Origin: Sequoia sempervirens
Lineage: Eukaryota > Streptophyta > Pinopsida > Cupressales > Cupressaceae
Direction of reading: 5' to 3'
Assembly: GCA_007258455.2 (NCBI GenBank)
Contig: VDFB02373365.1
Coordinates: 225,956,194 to 226,020,193, forward strand
Length of the DNA stretch: 64,000 bases
The position numbers were made by a program, and so were the translations under genes. The notes below the pieces were generated by a model. It was not told where the DNA came from. It did no database searches and saw only the letters and a list, made by a program, of their open reading frames with translations. Positions within the stretch are counted from its first letter, which is position 1. Every line of letters begins with the position of its first letter. This document shows positions 36,530-51,400 of the stretch, piece after piece.

Positions 36530-39500
36530 TAAATGGTAATTCCTATTACCTAATTTTGGCTTTGAGCTGAAATCAAGTAACTTATTGTTTATTCTTTTGT
36601 TTTTTCATTTAAACATTAAAATATACATCATGTTTTGCTAAGTTCATTAATGTGCATAAAGGAGATTGTCAAAAAAAATTGCATTTATTCTAGTTTTTCA
36701 ATTACATACAAATAAGAGAGAGAACCAACATGTATTCCAAATGTAATCTTTATTGATAATCATGAGCATATAATGTCCCTCACAAGCAAAGGGACTAGCT
36801 ATTTTAATGCTTATAAAGAAAAGACTATACGCCTATAGATAATAGAAAAAAAATTGCATATAAAATGAAAAGGGACCCGTCATTGCTTGGTGGAAGGATG
36901 AATCCCATTGGCTTGGTTTTGCATCATCCCAGCCCTTCCCATTTCCCTACTTCCATTTGACACCCTCCTCGTTGCTCCTAGGTTTCCTACATCTGAAAAA
37001 ATAGTGTTGTTAGAGTAATGAAAGGTCCCTGATCAAAATATATGCAAAACATCCATAAATGTGTACTATGATGTCCATAAGCATTAAAATAGTAGCATAC
37101 CATAAGTTTCCATGAAAACAAGAAAAGAGTAATCAAACACACCTATGATATGCTTTTTTTATCTAATTGGTTTGTTCCTTGTGCAGATTTAGGACAAGTC
37201 TTTGTTACTATTTTGATGTGGCTAATTACAACATGTGGAGTAAAACGTGGCTCCCATGAGGGTTGATCCCAACATCTTCCCTCTGATGTTTTAAGAGGGA
37301 TAATAAATTGAGCAACTTGATCAAATCAATGATAAACATATTCTTGATGCATTAAATCAATATGGAATCACACCAGTTGATCAACTTTCATTATCAAATT
37401 CAAAAGATTCAACACATAATGTGAACTATCAAGATGGTCACACTTCATCTTTTCACAATGAATCAATCAATAGGCTACCATCATGTCAAAAGGAAGGTGT
37501 ATTTTGTTGGATATGTCTTTCAATCTTCTTAAGTTGATCGAAGATCCATTTTATTAAAGAGGTAAATATTTTCTGAGATTCATCAAGTTCAATTATACAT
37601 ATATTAAAATAATGAAGGAGACATCAAGTCATTCTTGAAACCATCATGAGTCATATGGAACAGAAAGAAGGAACAAGGAGGTAAGATTCCTCAAAATATT
37701 GTCATAATATAATGATACATCTCATAGAAGGACAACAACAGTGAAAGAAGCATACATGGTAGCATGATCATCACAATGGGTGGAATGCATATTTCAAAGG
37801 GGTAAAGCTATGTACTGTACACATTGAACAATGAATATCATTCACTCAACAGAGGCACATGTATGGTTGTTTGTGCTATAGGACAACAATAATCAATGAA
37901 CAATGACAATTTTGTATGGAAAGAACCAATGCATTCAGAGACAAAGCAAAGGAATAGTGATCTCTAGTGGAGTAGGACAGTCAAGAGATGAAAATGAGAT
38001 GATAGTGGAAACACTAACCTTCATAGGGGACAGTGGTAGTATAACAATACATTTAGAAGGACTCAATATGCATCTACAGTCATCAAGTAAGGTGCAACAA
38101 TGGTTTTCAGTCAAAAGACAAGGGCAATGTGTGGTTAGAAAAGCACAATCTTTCAAGGAAGAAGATTGTCACATAACAAGATTGAGAAGTGGTGATTGCA
38201 TTAAACACAAGTTGTGCAAAAGTAAGAAGACCTAATTGAGCTTGGAGCTCATTTGATCATCCTTGAAGGATCAGTACTCTTCATTGAATCATGAGGAAGA
38301 AAGCATCTACAATTTTTTTCTGCCCTTTGGTTACAATGATGAAAATTTACAAACATCCATTCTGAAGCCCATGAAGGGACAACAATAATCCTACTAGTGA
38401 AAAAAATATGCATTTAGCATCTATTCCATCTGGTAGAATATATAAAAAATGTAGCACTCCTTGAATTATCTTTTTGGAACATTGACAGACATGGAAGTAA
38501 AGAGCACATTTTAGTTTATGACTCATGAATTATTGTTTCAAGAAATAAGTCTATTCTTGGAGATTTGAATCTAACAGGGTAATTTAGCCTATCATAGTGG
38601 TGAGAGGCCTGGGTTTGAGTAGCTCATGACAAATTCCTTATAGATTTGGGATGGTAATATTATGGCTTGAGTAACACCACACAGTCCATGAAAAGGAGAA
38701 TATGATTAGTGTTATTAAATGAAGTCAAGGGTGATTGAAGAAAGAGCAACAGATCTTGTGGTAATAATAGAGGTTGTGAAAGATATTGACAGTTTATGAA
38801 TATTGATAGAACTATATTGCAATCAAAGTGCAATTGAAGGTAGTCTTAGCCTTGGCATCAACTAAGATTCCACAAAGACATGGAGCCTTTAGATAGTCAC
38901 ATAATGGTAAAGAGTATTATCATGAATAGCTCTCATGTGAAGACTATGATGAGGCAATCAAATGTGGGGAAAGGATAATGAGGATGATGCATTTTGCATG
39001 CAACACATAGCTGGACCATGACCTGGATAGGCTTATAGTCAACACCTAAATACCTTGTGACAATGACAATTCAATTTCAAATGAGGGCTATGTACGATAA
39101 TGAAGTTTTTGGCTAGCCTAAAACTTTACAAAGAGTTAGCAAGCTTACTATTCTAGATACATTGACAATGTTATCATGCATAATCGGACCCATGGTAGTT
39201 CCTTTGGGTTTCATAATCATCAAACCTCATGTAGTGAGTAGGTCATAATGTCAGTTATGCATGGTATACATCTTTAGTGCAGGGATTTGAGCATAGTCAT
39301 AGTCCTCACTCACCATGAAACAAGTTGTAAGTCATGTCAAGATATAGGGTTTCATTGTATGAAAGGTCAAGCTCTCAAGTAATCAAGACAACAAGGTTTT
39401 GTTCTTCATTTTATGACTTAAGATGCAATATTTATAAATTCTAGTACTAGTATCATGGTGCCTATTAGTAGAGACAACATTCTAAAATTGAAGTGGATGT

Positions 39501-42500
39501 TCTCATTGGAAAAATACAGTGAGTAGGGGTCAGCACAGTGATAGGGACTATGAAGGGGACAATGTACAATTTTTTTCTCTTTCAGACATTGGTCTCAGAG
39601 AATGTGTTCTAAAACACTTTGATGGAAATATAAAATTCCCTGGATATATGATGTGTTGCAGTCAACATATATGGTGTAGAACATTTCTTTTTCAAGCGAC
39701 AATCAATGTTTGTGAGTTGTTTTAGTGTTCTACATTAAAGGATGCCCTTGAGAGATTTTCCCATCATTCTGAAATTGCAACCATGTTGTCATGAGATTTG
39801 AAGCTTAAGCTACAAGAAATTTGGGATTAGGAAATCATGTAAAGTCCATAAACAAAGTAATAGAGAAGTGCACAATTCATTAAATCCATGCAATGAAACA
39901 AAGAGGGAGTTTATTATTTTTACTATACTTATGATATTTGGCATTGCTCTTTTTATTTTTCACCAACTTTGTCTCTTTCTATTGACAAAAATAGATGTAG
40001 TTATGTGCATGGTCAATATAGGTGTGGCCTGGATAGTGTGAAAGCATGGCACTAACTTATCATGGAAGCTTGTGTAACAAGGGGAAATCACTTGAAGTGA
40101 AATGTAGTCAAAGCTTAAAAGGGAAGTGCTCATAAAGGAATGAAAAGCATGGAGTCTTTGACTCATACCCATACTATGCTATTGCATTGAATCATTTTAC
40201 AACCATTTCTTCTTTATAGGGCAGCATTTTATTGTGGAGCAAGGGTAGTTCTTGTTTTAGATGATCACTCTCTCATGAAATATCATTCATATTATAATCT
40301 TGCATGATTTTATGAGCAAGGGAAAGTTTCCTTGAAAGTGGTTATCTACATAAAATGCCATAAAAATCCAATGCATTCTCTCATGGCTGCAACCAAAAAA
40401 TTAGGTTTTCTTCACAAAAATAACAAAAACCCACTTGGGGTTTTGGATACCATTCAAATGCAGAGATTATAAAAGAGTTTTTCTTCCATTGATACCTATA
40501 GAAGGTGTCTTTTTTTCTAAAAAGATAAAATTTCCACATACAAAAATATCAATGAAAACCAGAGGCCGAGCATTCTCAACAAAATGCATAAATAAATACA
40601 GAAGAAATTATACATTTTGCATCATTCTTTCGCATGGAAAAGAGCTTGAAATGAGCTTATTTTCACTAAATATAAAAGGAGAAAAATCAGGGAATGAGTT
40701 TGATCAAAGATTACTTAAGCTAAAATTGCTCTTTTTTTTTACATTAGAATACAAGTTGTTTTTCACCATTAAAGCTTCAAGAAGTCACATCAATGGCAGA
40801 TGAAAGAAGATGTGATAACCACAAAGAAAGATCAAACAAAAAAATTGCATCAGAACATGCTTATGGCCACAACATTCACAGTCCAATGATCATCCAACGA
40901 GAAGAAAAAAAGGCAGATTTGGTTCAAGAAAATGGGTACCTCTTGTTTCCTAGTGGAAACCACAAGATTTCATCAAAAGTATGCCAGAAGAAAACCATCA
41001 ACAGTGCACTCCTTGAAACCCTATGGCGGCTAGGTGAAGTGGAGCTCCTAAATTTTGAAGGACAAAATGATAAACCTTTTCTTTTTTCTTTTGATTTTGT
41101 TTAGGGTTTGATACCCTAGTTGAGGTTGAGCATCAAAGGTAATTTTTACCTTTATTTTTAATAAATTCCAAATACATTTAATATGCTACATGGGCTTAGA
41201 GTTAAAACCTATGCCTTAGGAAATTTTTTTCCTTATGTTGCATTTTCAGGGCTTAGGCAATTTTTTCCTTGTATTTATTTTGAAAACCACATACTTGCCT
41301 TGGTGAATTTTCACATCTTTGACAACTGCAAAACTCTTTCAAGACTTAGAAGTGTGCACTTTGACCTCCCATAGGACAAGCTATTGCTTATGTTTTTGCA
41401 TCTATTTTGAAATGTGAAATGTTTGACCTAGTGATGGTTATAAATCACTTTTTTCAAGCATTACTATTAGCTGTAGAAATAGTGATTGGTAAGGTTTTCA
41501 TCAATCCCTTGAGGGAATCTGAGTTGATTTTTTATCCTCTTTACAAGCATTTAAGGGTGATTGAGGAATGGTTATTATTTTGCATTTATTATGAAAAATG
41601 TAAAACATTAACTTAAGTGATAATTTATAAATCGCTTAAGTCTAAATGTTACCTTTAATGCAAAATTAAATGCATTGAACTTTCAACACATGCTTTTGGA
41701 GGTTTAGTTGAGGATTTATGCCTTCCAAACATAATGGAATAGGTTGAAGACATGTTTGCACACCAACATTGTGAGTCAAACAATTTGGAGGCATGTGAGC
41801 AATTTGGAGGAATATTGACCAACATGTCAAATTGGTGAGTGGGTCATTTTTGACATTTTTGGAGGGAATGGGACCATTTTGGAAGCATTTTGTCATGCTT
41901 TTCTTGTGGGTCAAGTCATGGCTTGAATTTTCAACACTTTGGAGGCCTTTTGGAGTGATTTTTGAAGGTTATTTTTTGGCCTTTATGCTGCATCCGACTA
42001 GGGTTTCTAGAAGGACATTTGTGAGCAATTGTTTTAAAAATTGTTGAAGTATATTCAAACTTAAGCTTTAGGGGGTTATTTTCTTTCTTTGTGTAGGGAA
42101 TTGTAGCTTAGTTTGGAGCTTTTCAGGTAGAGGACAACATTGTGACTCAATATCAAACATGTATAGCAGTATGTGACACCATTTTTATTAATAAAATTTA
42201 GTTCTTACCTTTGTTGAAGCTATCTCATTGTGTGAACTGTGGTGATTGATGAATTTCCTTGTGAGTTTTGGTAACTCCTTCAATGTTGTTGTCCTTTTAG
42301 CACCTTTAGGTAGGATAAATATATATTGATGTAGGTTGTAAGTTGTGTGGTTGTTCAAATAGTCTTTTAGTTGTGAAATATTTCCTTTCTTTCAAAAATG
42401 TTAAGAGAATCAAACCTACTTACAAAATACTTATGCATTGATATGTTAAAATATCTGAGTTGTGTTAGGTTAAGTTGAGAATTTGATGAGATTGTGTGTT

Positions 42501-42755
42501 AAAGCAATTGTATAGGTATAAGAAATTAAATTATATGCATCACCATAGGGGTTTAGTTTTATTTTCATGTTTCTTTCTCCCCTTTTCCCAGCAAAGAATA
42601 GTTTAGGTGAGACCATCAAAAGGGGAACCCACCCATAATCTGGAGGCCTACTTTCACAATAGGATACCCACAACCTGGAAGTAGTCCCATGTTAGTCCAA
42701 ATTTTCTAAGTTCTTTCATAGCTTGGAAAAGGGGTGCAAATTTGGGTCTCTAATT
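36530..42755 (+). repeat. 5' LTR of the LARD-like element (~6.2 kb)
   Basis: It is collinear with 45455-51709 throughout. Both start near AAATG followed by a TATTACCT-ATTTT stretch and end with TTGGGTCTCTAA. In a 245-bp sample compared by eye (41405-41650 against 50360-50605) I count about 17 differences, roughly 93% identity. Open frames inside it are short and not conserved between the two LTRs, so I call no gene. Confidence 0.88.
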
Positions 42756-42759
42756 GTTT

Positions 42760-42777
42760 TGGCACGCCCGGTGGGAC
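42760..42777 (+). promoter_or_regulatory. Candidate primer-binding site of the LARD-like element
   Basis: TGGCACGCCCGGTGGGAC starts 4 bases after the end of the 5' LTR. It is unusually GC-rich for the region and begins with TGG as required for pairing with a tRNA CCA end. The tRNA is not assigned. Confidence 0.7.
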
Positions 42778-42988
42778 AATGAACTAATTATCTGTCCATT
42801 TTATATGTTTTTCTACTGTTGTTTGGTGTGTATAGTAGTCGATAATTTCCTTTTGAGGTGCTTCAAATACACACTTGGTGACTCTAAATTTGAATTTACT
42901 AGTTTCAGCAGTACCAGTCCTGGTATGTTCAAAATTTATTAAAAGAAAAGTTGATTTTTTGGCTTTCCAATCTCTTGAATGAAAAAAT

Positions 42989-45003
42989 ATGTCTTCATTT
43001 CATGGAAATATGTCATATTATCCTCCATTTCATGAAAATTTTTCCCATGCATCATCCTATCAACCATATGATACTAAGGATACTACTAGTTTTATCCAAA
43101 ATAACCCTGTAGCAGTAGGTTACTAGCATGTTTAGTACTCTTACCACCCACCCACCTTTGCTCCATCATCATGGCAGCCAGTATATGCCCAAAACCAGTC
43201 TCAAGAAGGCTATTTTGTTCCAAAACAATGGTCTTGTCCTCATTTGTAGTCCCAAAATGTTGATGATATAAGGATTAGTAATATTGATAGTATATTGCTA
43301 GATTTCCATAGGAAGTTGGATGAAATCAATAAAGAACAAGAGTATCAAATGCAACAACAGGAGGTTGACATGCATCAAGAAAAGGAAGCTTACCAAGCCC
43401 ATCTCCATGAGCAGGAGTGGGAGGCACAAAAGAGGAAATTTGAGGTGAATCTTGCTCAACAACTTGCTGCAAAAGGATGAAAAAATGAGGCTAAATTTTG
43501 GCAAAAAAGAGGTTGCAAGTTCAATATTCCTAGCTTCAAACAAGGTGAACCTCTTAAGCCTACTAGATTTGAGATTCCAAGTGTTAGAAATCCCGTTTCA
43601 ATTCAAGAACCTGTCCTTGAGCAAGCTCAACCTGTAAAGGAGCCTAGAGAATTTTCTTTCCCCAGTTTTAGGAGCCCTCCTTCTGTTCAAGAACCCGTTA
43701 TTGAACAAGTGCATCCTTGTGAAGAACCCATCAAGGAGGCTCAACCAACCCCTTATCTTCCAGAACAACCTAAATAAGAGGTGCTTATAGAGGAAGAAAC
43801 AAATATTTTAGCTATTGTTAGGTTTGAACAAGAACTTGAGAATGATAAATCAAATGTGATAACGAAGGAAAATGAGTTTGTAGATGAAGAGTAGCAAGAT
43901 GTAGATCAACGAATAATTGATGGTTCTCATATTCTAACTATTCCATTTGATGAATTGCCATTGTTTGTGAACAAGGAAGAGAGTGCAGTTCAAATCACAA
44001 CCACATCAACTTCTATACAGCAAGAGGAGGCTCAAAAATTTTGTGTTTTGACATCTCATTTGAGCTATAATAAGGTAAAAATTAGTCTTCCTTCATTGAA
44101 AAAAAAGAGAGGATTAAGATGATCTTTTTTGGGATGATCTAGAATCATTTGTTTCGAATTTGGAGATCAATCAATCATCTTTTGAAGAGAAAAAGGTGGG
44201 ATAATAATTAGTTGAGATAGAAAAGGAAGTTCAAGTTTAGATTTATGTTGGTTTATTTGATGAACTTCCAAAATTTATAGGTGAAGATGATAACTGCTTG
44301 ATTGAACTAACCTTAATGCCCAGTTTTGAGCAGCAAAGTGATGAGATAATGACTGATTTGTTTGTTGAACTTCCTAGTTTTGTGGATGATGATGGAGAAA
44401 CCATGCTTGTACTAACACCAGTATCAAGTTTTGGATAGCAAGAAGATGAAATTCACTTTGATAGGTTATTGGTTCATCAAGAAGAAGATTGGGCAGCCTA
44501 GTCTTGAGAGGTGAAAAGGTTGGTACCTATAAGAATATCCATCAAGATGAGCATGATCAATAGAGGTATGTTTTGAAAGGTATGAGTACTCCTTTAAATT
44601 TTCAAGGAAAAATTCATGAAGTTGACATAGGACATGTCATGCATGAGGGAGCTAACCATGAACTTGAAGAGGACATGTTCTTGAGTATAATAGAGGATTT
44701 TTGTTTAGGAATGAGCTACTAATTTTTGAGTTTAAGGAGTGTGAGCAACATAACCAAATGGGAATAACAGTCATAGTTTCATTTGAATCACATGAGGTAG
44801 CTCATTCCAATCATCATGAGGTTGTGGTTATAGAAGCAACTGATCAAAGTAAACCCAGAAAGATTGGCTTGAAGGTTATTCTTTCACGAGGATGCCCTAT
44901 TAGGCATTTAGATAGAATGGAGGCTAATAAGGATGTTGACATCTTGCTTGCACCTGAGGGTACTGCTAAGGAAGAGTACACTCAAGTTATCTTTCTACCT
45001 TAG
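42989..45003 (+). pseudogene. Decayed ORF in the LARD interior, acidic and glutamine-rich, no known domain
   Basis: From ATG 42989 one frame continues to about 44125 with few stops. It begins MSSFHGNMSYYPPFHENFSH, then has a tyrosine/proline/glutamine-rich part, a glutamate/glutamine-rich predicted coiled coil (43310-43475, with KLDEINKEQEYQMQQQ), and a proline-rich part with repeated QEPVLEQ/QEPVIEQ phrases (43600-43760). Next come three acidic units built on FDELPLF, FDELPKF and FVELPSF (about 43945, 44256, 44357). A last open stretch lies at 44701-45003. The N-terminal composition recalls a gag-like protein, but no zinc knuckle is visible. Function unknown. Confidence 0.55.
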
Positions 45004-45454
45004 AACAAGAATGTTTGCATTCCATGTGAAAAGATTAGTGAGCTTGTATATGTTCTTCAAGAGATATTGCAACTATTTGCTAAATTTTATTCATGTTCCA
45101 TTTCTTTCTAGTTATTTTCTAGCATGACAAACATTGTAAATTCTTTAGAAAATGTAGCTATTTCACCCAACCAGTTAATGGGTTTGTTTGACCAGCTTCC
45201 TTGCTGATTAGAATAGCTTAGGGTAGTTGCATTTCAGTTGTAGTTTTCATTTCCCTAAGTGTTTTTTTACACAATTAGTTAGTTTTCTTTGGCATTTTGG
45301 TGTGTTGGAATAAGTTTCATGGTGTCTCACATTATTCTGATGACTTGCAACAACATACAATGCTTTTTTTAGGTTGTGTCAAATTTTAGATGACTCAATG
45401 AGCAATGGATAAGCTTCAAGCCACTGGTTGAGATGCTTAGCAGCAAACATATAG

Positions 45455-48400
45455 CAAATGTTGCCAAAAATATTACCTGATTTTTGCTTCCAGCTAAAAT
45501 CATGTAACTTATTATATTTATTCTTTTGTGTTTTCATTTAAACATTAAAAGATACATCATGTTCTACTAAGTTCATTAATGTGCATAAAGGATATTGTCA
45601 AAACAGATTACATTTATTCTAGTTTTGCAATTACATACAAATAAGAGAGAGAACCAACATGTATTGCAAATGTAATATTTATTGATAATCATGAGTGTGT
45701 AATGTCCCTCACAAGCCAAGGGACTAGCTATTCTAACCCTCATAAAGAAAAGACTATACACCTACAAATAATAGAAAAGAAATTGCATATAAAATGAAAA
45801 GGGACCTGACATTGCTTGGTGGAATGATGAATCCCATTGGCTTGGTTCCGCATCATCTCAGCCTTTCCCACTACCCTACTTCTGTTTGACACCCTCCTTG
45901 TTGCTCCTAGCTTTCCTACATCTAAAAAAAATAGTGTTGTTAGAGTAATGAAAGGTCCGTGATCAAGATATATGTAAAATATCCATAAACGTGTAATTTG
46001 ATGTCCATAAGAATTAAAATAGTAGCATACCATAAGTTTCCATGAAAAAAAGAAAGGAGTAATCAAACACACCTATGATATGATTTGTTTATCTAATTGG
46101 TTTGCTCCTTGTGCAGATTTAGGACAAGTCTTTGTTACTATTTTGATTCGGCTAATTACAACATGTGGAGTAAAATGTGGCTCCCACAAGGGTTGAGCCC
46201 AACATGCTACCCTCTGATGTTTCAAGAGGGATAGGAAATTGAGCAACTTTATCAAATTAATGATAAACATATTATTGATGCATTAAATCATTATGGAATC
46301 ACACCAACTAATCAACTTTCATTATCAGATTCAAAAGATGCAACACATAATGTGAACTGTCAAGAAGGTCACACTTAATCTTTTCACAATGAATCAATCA
46401 ATAGGTTGCCATCATGTCAAAAGGAAGGTGTATTTTGCTGGATATGTCTTTCAATCTTCTTAAGTGGATCCAAGATCCATTTTATTAAAGAAGTAAATGA
46501 TTTCTGAGATGCATCAAGTTCAATTATAGATGCATCAAGTTTAGTTATGCATCTATTAAAATAATGAAGGAGACATCAAGTCATTCCTGAAACCATCAAG
46601 ACTCATATGGAATAGCAAGAAGGAACAAGGAGGTAAGCTTCCTTGAAATATAGTCATAATATCATGATACATCTCATAGAGGGACAACAATAGTGAAAGA
46701 AGCATACAGGGCAACATGATTATCACAATGGGTGGAATGCATATTTCAAAGGGGCAAAGCTATGTACTATTGACATTGAACAATGAATATCATTCACTCA
46801 ATAGAGGCATAGGTATGGTCATTTGTGCTACAGGATAGCAAGAATCAATGAACAATGAAAATTTTGTATGGCAAGAACCAATGCATTTAGAGAGAAAGCA
46901 AAGGGACAGTGATCTCTAGTGGAGTAGGACAATCGAGAGATCAAAATGAGATGATAGTTCCAACACTAACCTTCATAGTGGACAGTGACAGTATAACAAT
47001 ACATTTGGAAGGACTTAGTATGCATCTACAGTCATCAAGTATAGTGCATCAATGGTTTTCAGTCAGAAGACAAGGGAAATGTGTGGTTAGGAAAGGGAAA
47101 TCTTTCAAGGGAGAAGATTGTCACATAACAACCATAGACTGAGTGGTGACTGCATTAAACACAAGTTGTGCAAAAGTAAGAAGACCTCATTAAGCTTGGA
47201 GCTCGTTTGTTCATCCTTGAAGGAGTAGCACTCTTCATTGAAATATGAGGAAGAGAGCATCTACAATTGTTTTATGCCCTTTGGTTACAATTATGAACAT
47301 TTACAAACATCCATTCTGAAGCCCATGAAGGGACAACAATATTCCTACTAGTGAAGAGAATCTGTATTTAGCATCTATGCCATCTGATAGAAAATATAAA
47401 AAATGTAGCACTCCTTGAATTAAGTTGTTGGAACAATGATAGTCATGAAAGTAAAGAGAAGGTTTCAGTTTATGACTAATGAATTATTGCTTCAAGAAAT
47501 AAGTCTATTCTTGGAGATTTGAATCTAATAGGGAAATTTAGGCTATCATAGTGGTGAGACGCTTGGGTTTGAGTAGCTCATGACAGATTCCATACATCTT
47601 TGGGATGGTAATATTATGGCTTGAATAACATCACATAGTCCACCAAAATGAGAATAAGATTAGTGTTATTAAATGAATCCAAGGGTGATTGAAAATAGAG
47701 AAGTAGATCCTGTGCTAATAATAGAGGTTGTGAAAGATATGACAGTTTATGAATATTGATAGAGCTATATTGCAAGCAAAGTGCAACTGAAGGAAGTCTT
47801 AGCCTTGGCATCAACTAGAAGGCCACAAAGACACAAAGCCTTAAACAGTCACATAATGGTAAAGAGTGTTATCATTCATAGCTCTCATGTGAAGAATATG
47901 ATGAGGCAATCAAATGTGGGGAAAGGATAATGAGGATGCTGCATTTTGCATGCAACAAACAGCTAGACCATGACCTGGAAAGGCTTACATTCAACACCTA
48001 AATCACTTATGGAAATGAAAGTTCAATCTCAAATGAGGGCTATGCAGGATAATGAAGTTTTTGACTAGCCTAAAACTTTACAAAGATGTAGCAAGCTTAC
48101 TATTCTCAATGCATTGACAATGTTATCATGCATAACCAGACCCATTGTAGGGCCTTTGGGTTTCATAATCATCAAACATAATGTAGTGAGTAGGTCATCA
48201 TATCGGTTATGCATAGTATAGTTCTTTAGTGTAGGGAATTGACCATAGTTATAGTCCTCACTCACCATGAAATAGGTTGTAAGTCATGTCAAGATATAGG
48301 GTTTCATTGTATGAAAGGTCAAGATCTCAAGTAAACAAGACATCAAGGTTTTGTTCTTCATTTTATGACTTAAGATGCAGTATTTATAAATGCTAGTACT

Positions 48401-51400
48401 AGTATCATGGTGCCTATTAGCAGAGACAACATTCTAAAAGTGAAGTGGATGTTCTCATTGGAAAAATGCAGTGAGTAGTGGTCAGCACAGTGATAGGAAC
48501 TATGAAGGGGATATTGTATAAAAAATTTCTCTTTCAGAGATTGGGCTTGGAGAATGTGTTCCAGAACACTTTGGTGCAAAAATCAAATGCCCTAGATATA
48601 TGATGTGTTGTGCAGTCAACATATATGGTGTAGAACATTTCTTTCTCAAGCGACAATCAATTTTTGCAAGTTGTTTTAGTGTTATGCATTAAAGGATGCC
48701 CTTGAGAGATCTGCCCATCATTGTAAAATTGCAACCATGCTATAATGAGGTTTGAAGATGAAGGTAGAGGAAAGCTAGGATTAGGAAATCATGTAAAGTC
48801 CATAAACAGAGAAATAGAGAAGTGCACATTTCATTAAATCCGTGTAATGAAACAAAGAGGGAGTTTATTATTTTTACTATACTGATGATCTTTGGCATTA
48901 CTCTTTTTATTTTTCACCAGCTTTGTCTCTTTCTATTGACAAAAATAGATGCAGTTATGTGCATGGTCAATACAGGTGCGGCCTAGAAATTGTGAAAGCA
49001 TGACACTAACTTATCATGGAATCTTGTGTAACAAGGTAAAATCACTTGAAGTGAAATGCAGTCAAAGGTTAAAAGGGCAATGCTCATAAAGGAATGAAAA
49101 AAGCATGGAGTCTTTGACTCATACCCATATTGTGCAATGGCATTGGATCATTTTACAACCATTTATTCTTTACAGGGCAGCATTTTATTGTGGAATAGGG
49201 GTATTTCTTGTTTCAGTTGATCACTCTCTCATGAAATATCATTCATATTATAATCTTGCATGATTTTATCAGTAAGGGAAAGTTTCTTTGAAAGTGGTTT
49301 TCTACAGAAAATGCCATAAAAACCCAGTGCATTCTCTCATGGCCACAACAAAAAAATTAGGTTTTCTTCACAAAATCACAAAAACCCACTTGGGGTTTTG
49401 GATACCATTCAAATGCAGAGATTATAAAAGAGGTTTTCTTCCATTCATACCTACAAAAGGTGTCTTTTTCTGAAAAGATACAAGTTCCACATACAAAAAT
49501 ATCAATGAAAACCAGATGTCAAGCATTCTCAGCATAATACATAAAGAAATACAAAAGAAATTAGACATTTTGCATCATTCTTTCACATGGAAAAGAGCTC
49601 GAAATGAGCTTATTTTCACTAAATATAAAAGGAGTAAAATCAAGGAATTAGTTTAATCGAAGCTTACTTGAGCTAAAATTGCTCATTTTGTTATTAGAAT
49701 GCAATTTTTTTTAACCATTAAAGCTTCAAGAAGTCACATCAATGGAGGCTAAAAGCAGATGTGATAACCACAAAGAAAGATCAAACAAAAAAATTGCATC
49801 AAAACATGCTTATGGTCGTGGCATTTACAGTCCAATGATCATCGAATGAGGAGAAAAAAAGGTAGATTTGGTTCAAGAAAAGTGTTACCTCTTGTTTCCC
49901 AGTTGGAACCACAAGATTTCATCAAAAAATTTCCACAAGAAAACCATCAATAGTGCACTCCTTGAAACCCTATGGCAGCCAGGTGAAGTGGAGCTCTTGA
50001 AGTTCGAAGGAGAAAATGATAAAATTTTGCTTTTTTCATTTGATTTTGTTTAGGGTTTGATACCCTAGTTCAGGCTGACCATCAAAGGTAATTTTTACCC
50101 TTTTTTTAATAAATTCCAAACATATTTAATATGCTATGTGGTCTTAGAGTTAAAACCTATGCCTTAGGAAGTTTTTTTCCTTATGTTGCATTTTCAAGGC
50201 TTAGGCAATTTTTGCCTTGTATTCATTTTGAAAACCACATACTTGCCTTGGTGAATTTTCATGTCTTTGAAAATTGCAAAAACTCTTTCAAGACTTAGAA
50301 GTGTGCACTTTGACCTCCCATAGGCCGAGCTATTGCTTATTTTTTGCGTCTATTTTGAAATGTGAAATGTTTGACCAAGTGATGGTTATAAATCACTTTT
50401 ATCAGGCATTACTATTAGATCCAGAAATAGTGATTGGTTATGTTTTTATCAATGCCTTGAGGAAGTCTGAGTTGATTTTTGATCCTCTTTACAAGCATTT
50501 AAGTGTGATTGAGGAATGGTTATTATTTTGAATTTAATATGAAAAATGTAAAACATTAACTTAAGTGATAATTTATAAATCAATTAAGTCTAAATGTTAC
50601 CTTTAATGCAAAATTAAATGAATTGAACTTTCAACACATGCTTTTGGAGGTTTACTTGAGAATTTATGCCTTCCAAACATAATGGGACAGGTTGAAGACA
50701 TGTTTGCACACCAAAAGTGTGAGCCAAATAGTTTGGAGGCATGTGAGAAATTTGGAGGAATATTGACCAACATGTAGAATTGGTGAGTGGGTCATCTTTG
50801 ACTATTTTGGAGGGAATGGGACCATTTTGGAGGCATTTTGTCATACTCTTCTAGTGGGTCAAGTCATGGCTTGAATTTTCTACACTTTGGAGGCCTTTTG
50901 GAGTGATTTTTGAAGGTTATTTTTTGGCCTTTATGCTGCATCCGACTAGGGTTTCTAGAAGGACATGTGTGAGCAGTTGTTTCAAAAATTTCTTAAGTAT
51001 CTTCAAACTTAAGCTTTAGGGGGTTCTTTTCTTTCTTTCTCTAGGGCATTGTAGCTTACTTTGGAGCTTTTTTCAGGTAGAGGACAACATTGTGACTCAA
51101 TATTAGACATGCATAGCACTATGTGACACCATTTTTATTAATAAAATTCAATTTTTACCTTCTTTGAAGCTATCTCATTGTGTGAAGTGTGGTGATTGAT
51201 GAATTTCCTTGTGAGTTTTGGTAACTCCTTCGATGTTTGTCTCATTGTAGCACCTTTAGGTGGGATAAATATATATTGATGCAGGTTGTAAGTTGTGTGG
51301 TGGTTCAAATAGTATTTTAGTTGTGAAAGTTTTCCTTTCCTTTAGAAATGTTAAGAGAACCAAACCTCCTTACAAAATACTTATGCATTGATATGTTATT

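Noticed and set aside
37903..38235. 110-codon open frame in the LARD 5' LTR, with a relative at 46909-47142
   Set aside because: Both LTRs share the sequence because they are duplicates. The frame is shorter in the 3' LTR and no domain is seen.
40435..41104. Two consecutive open frames of 122 and 103 codons in the LARD 5' LTR
   Set aside because: The matching region of the 3' LTR (49288-50053) is broken by frameshifts and stops, so there is no sign that a protein was maintained.
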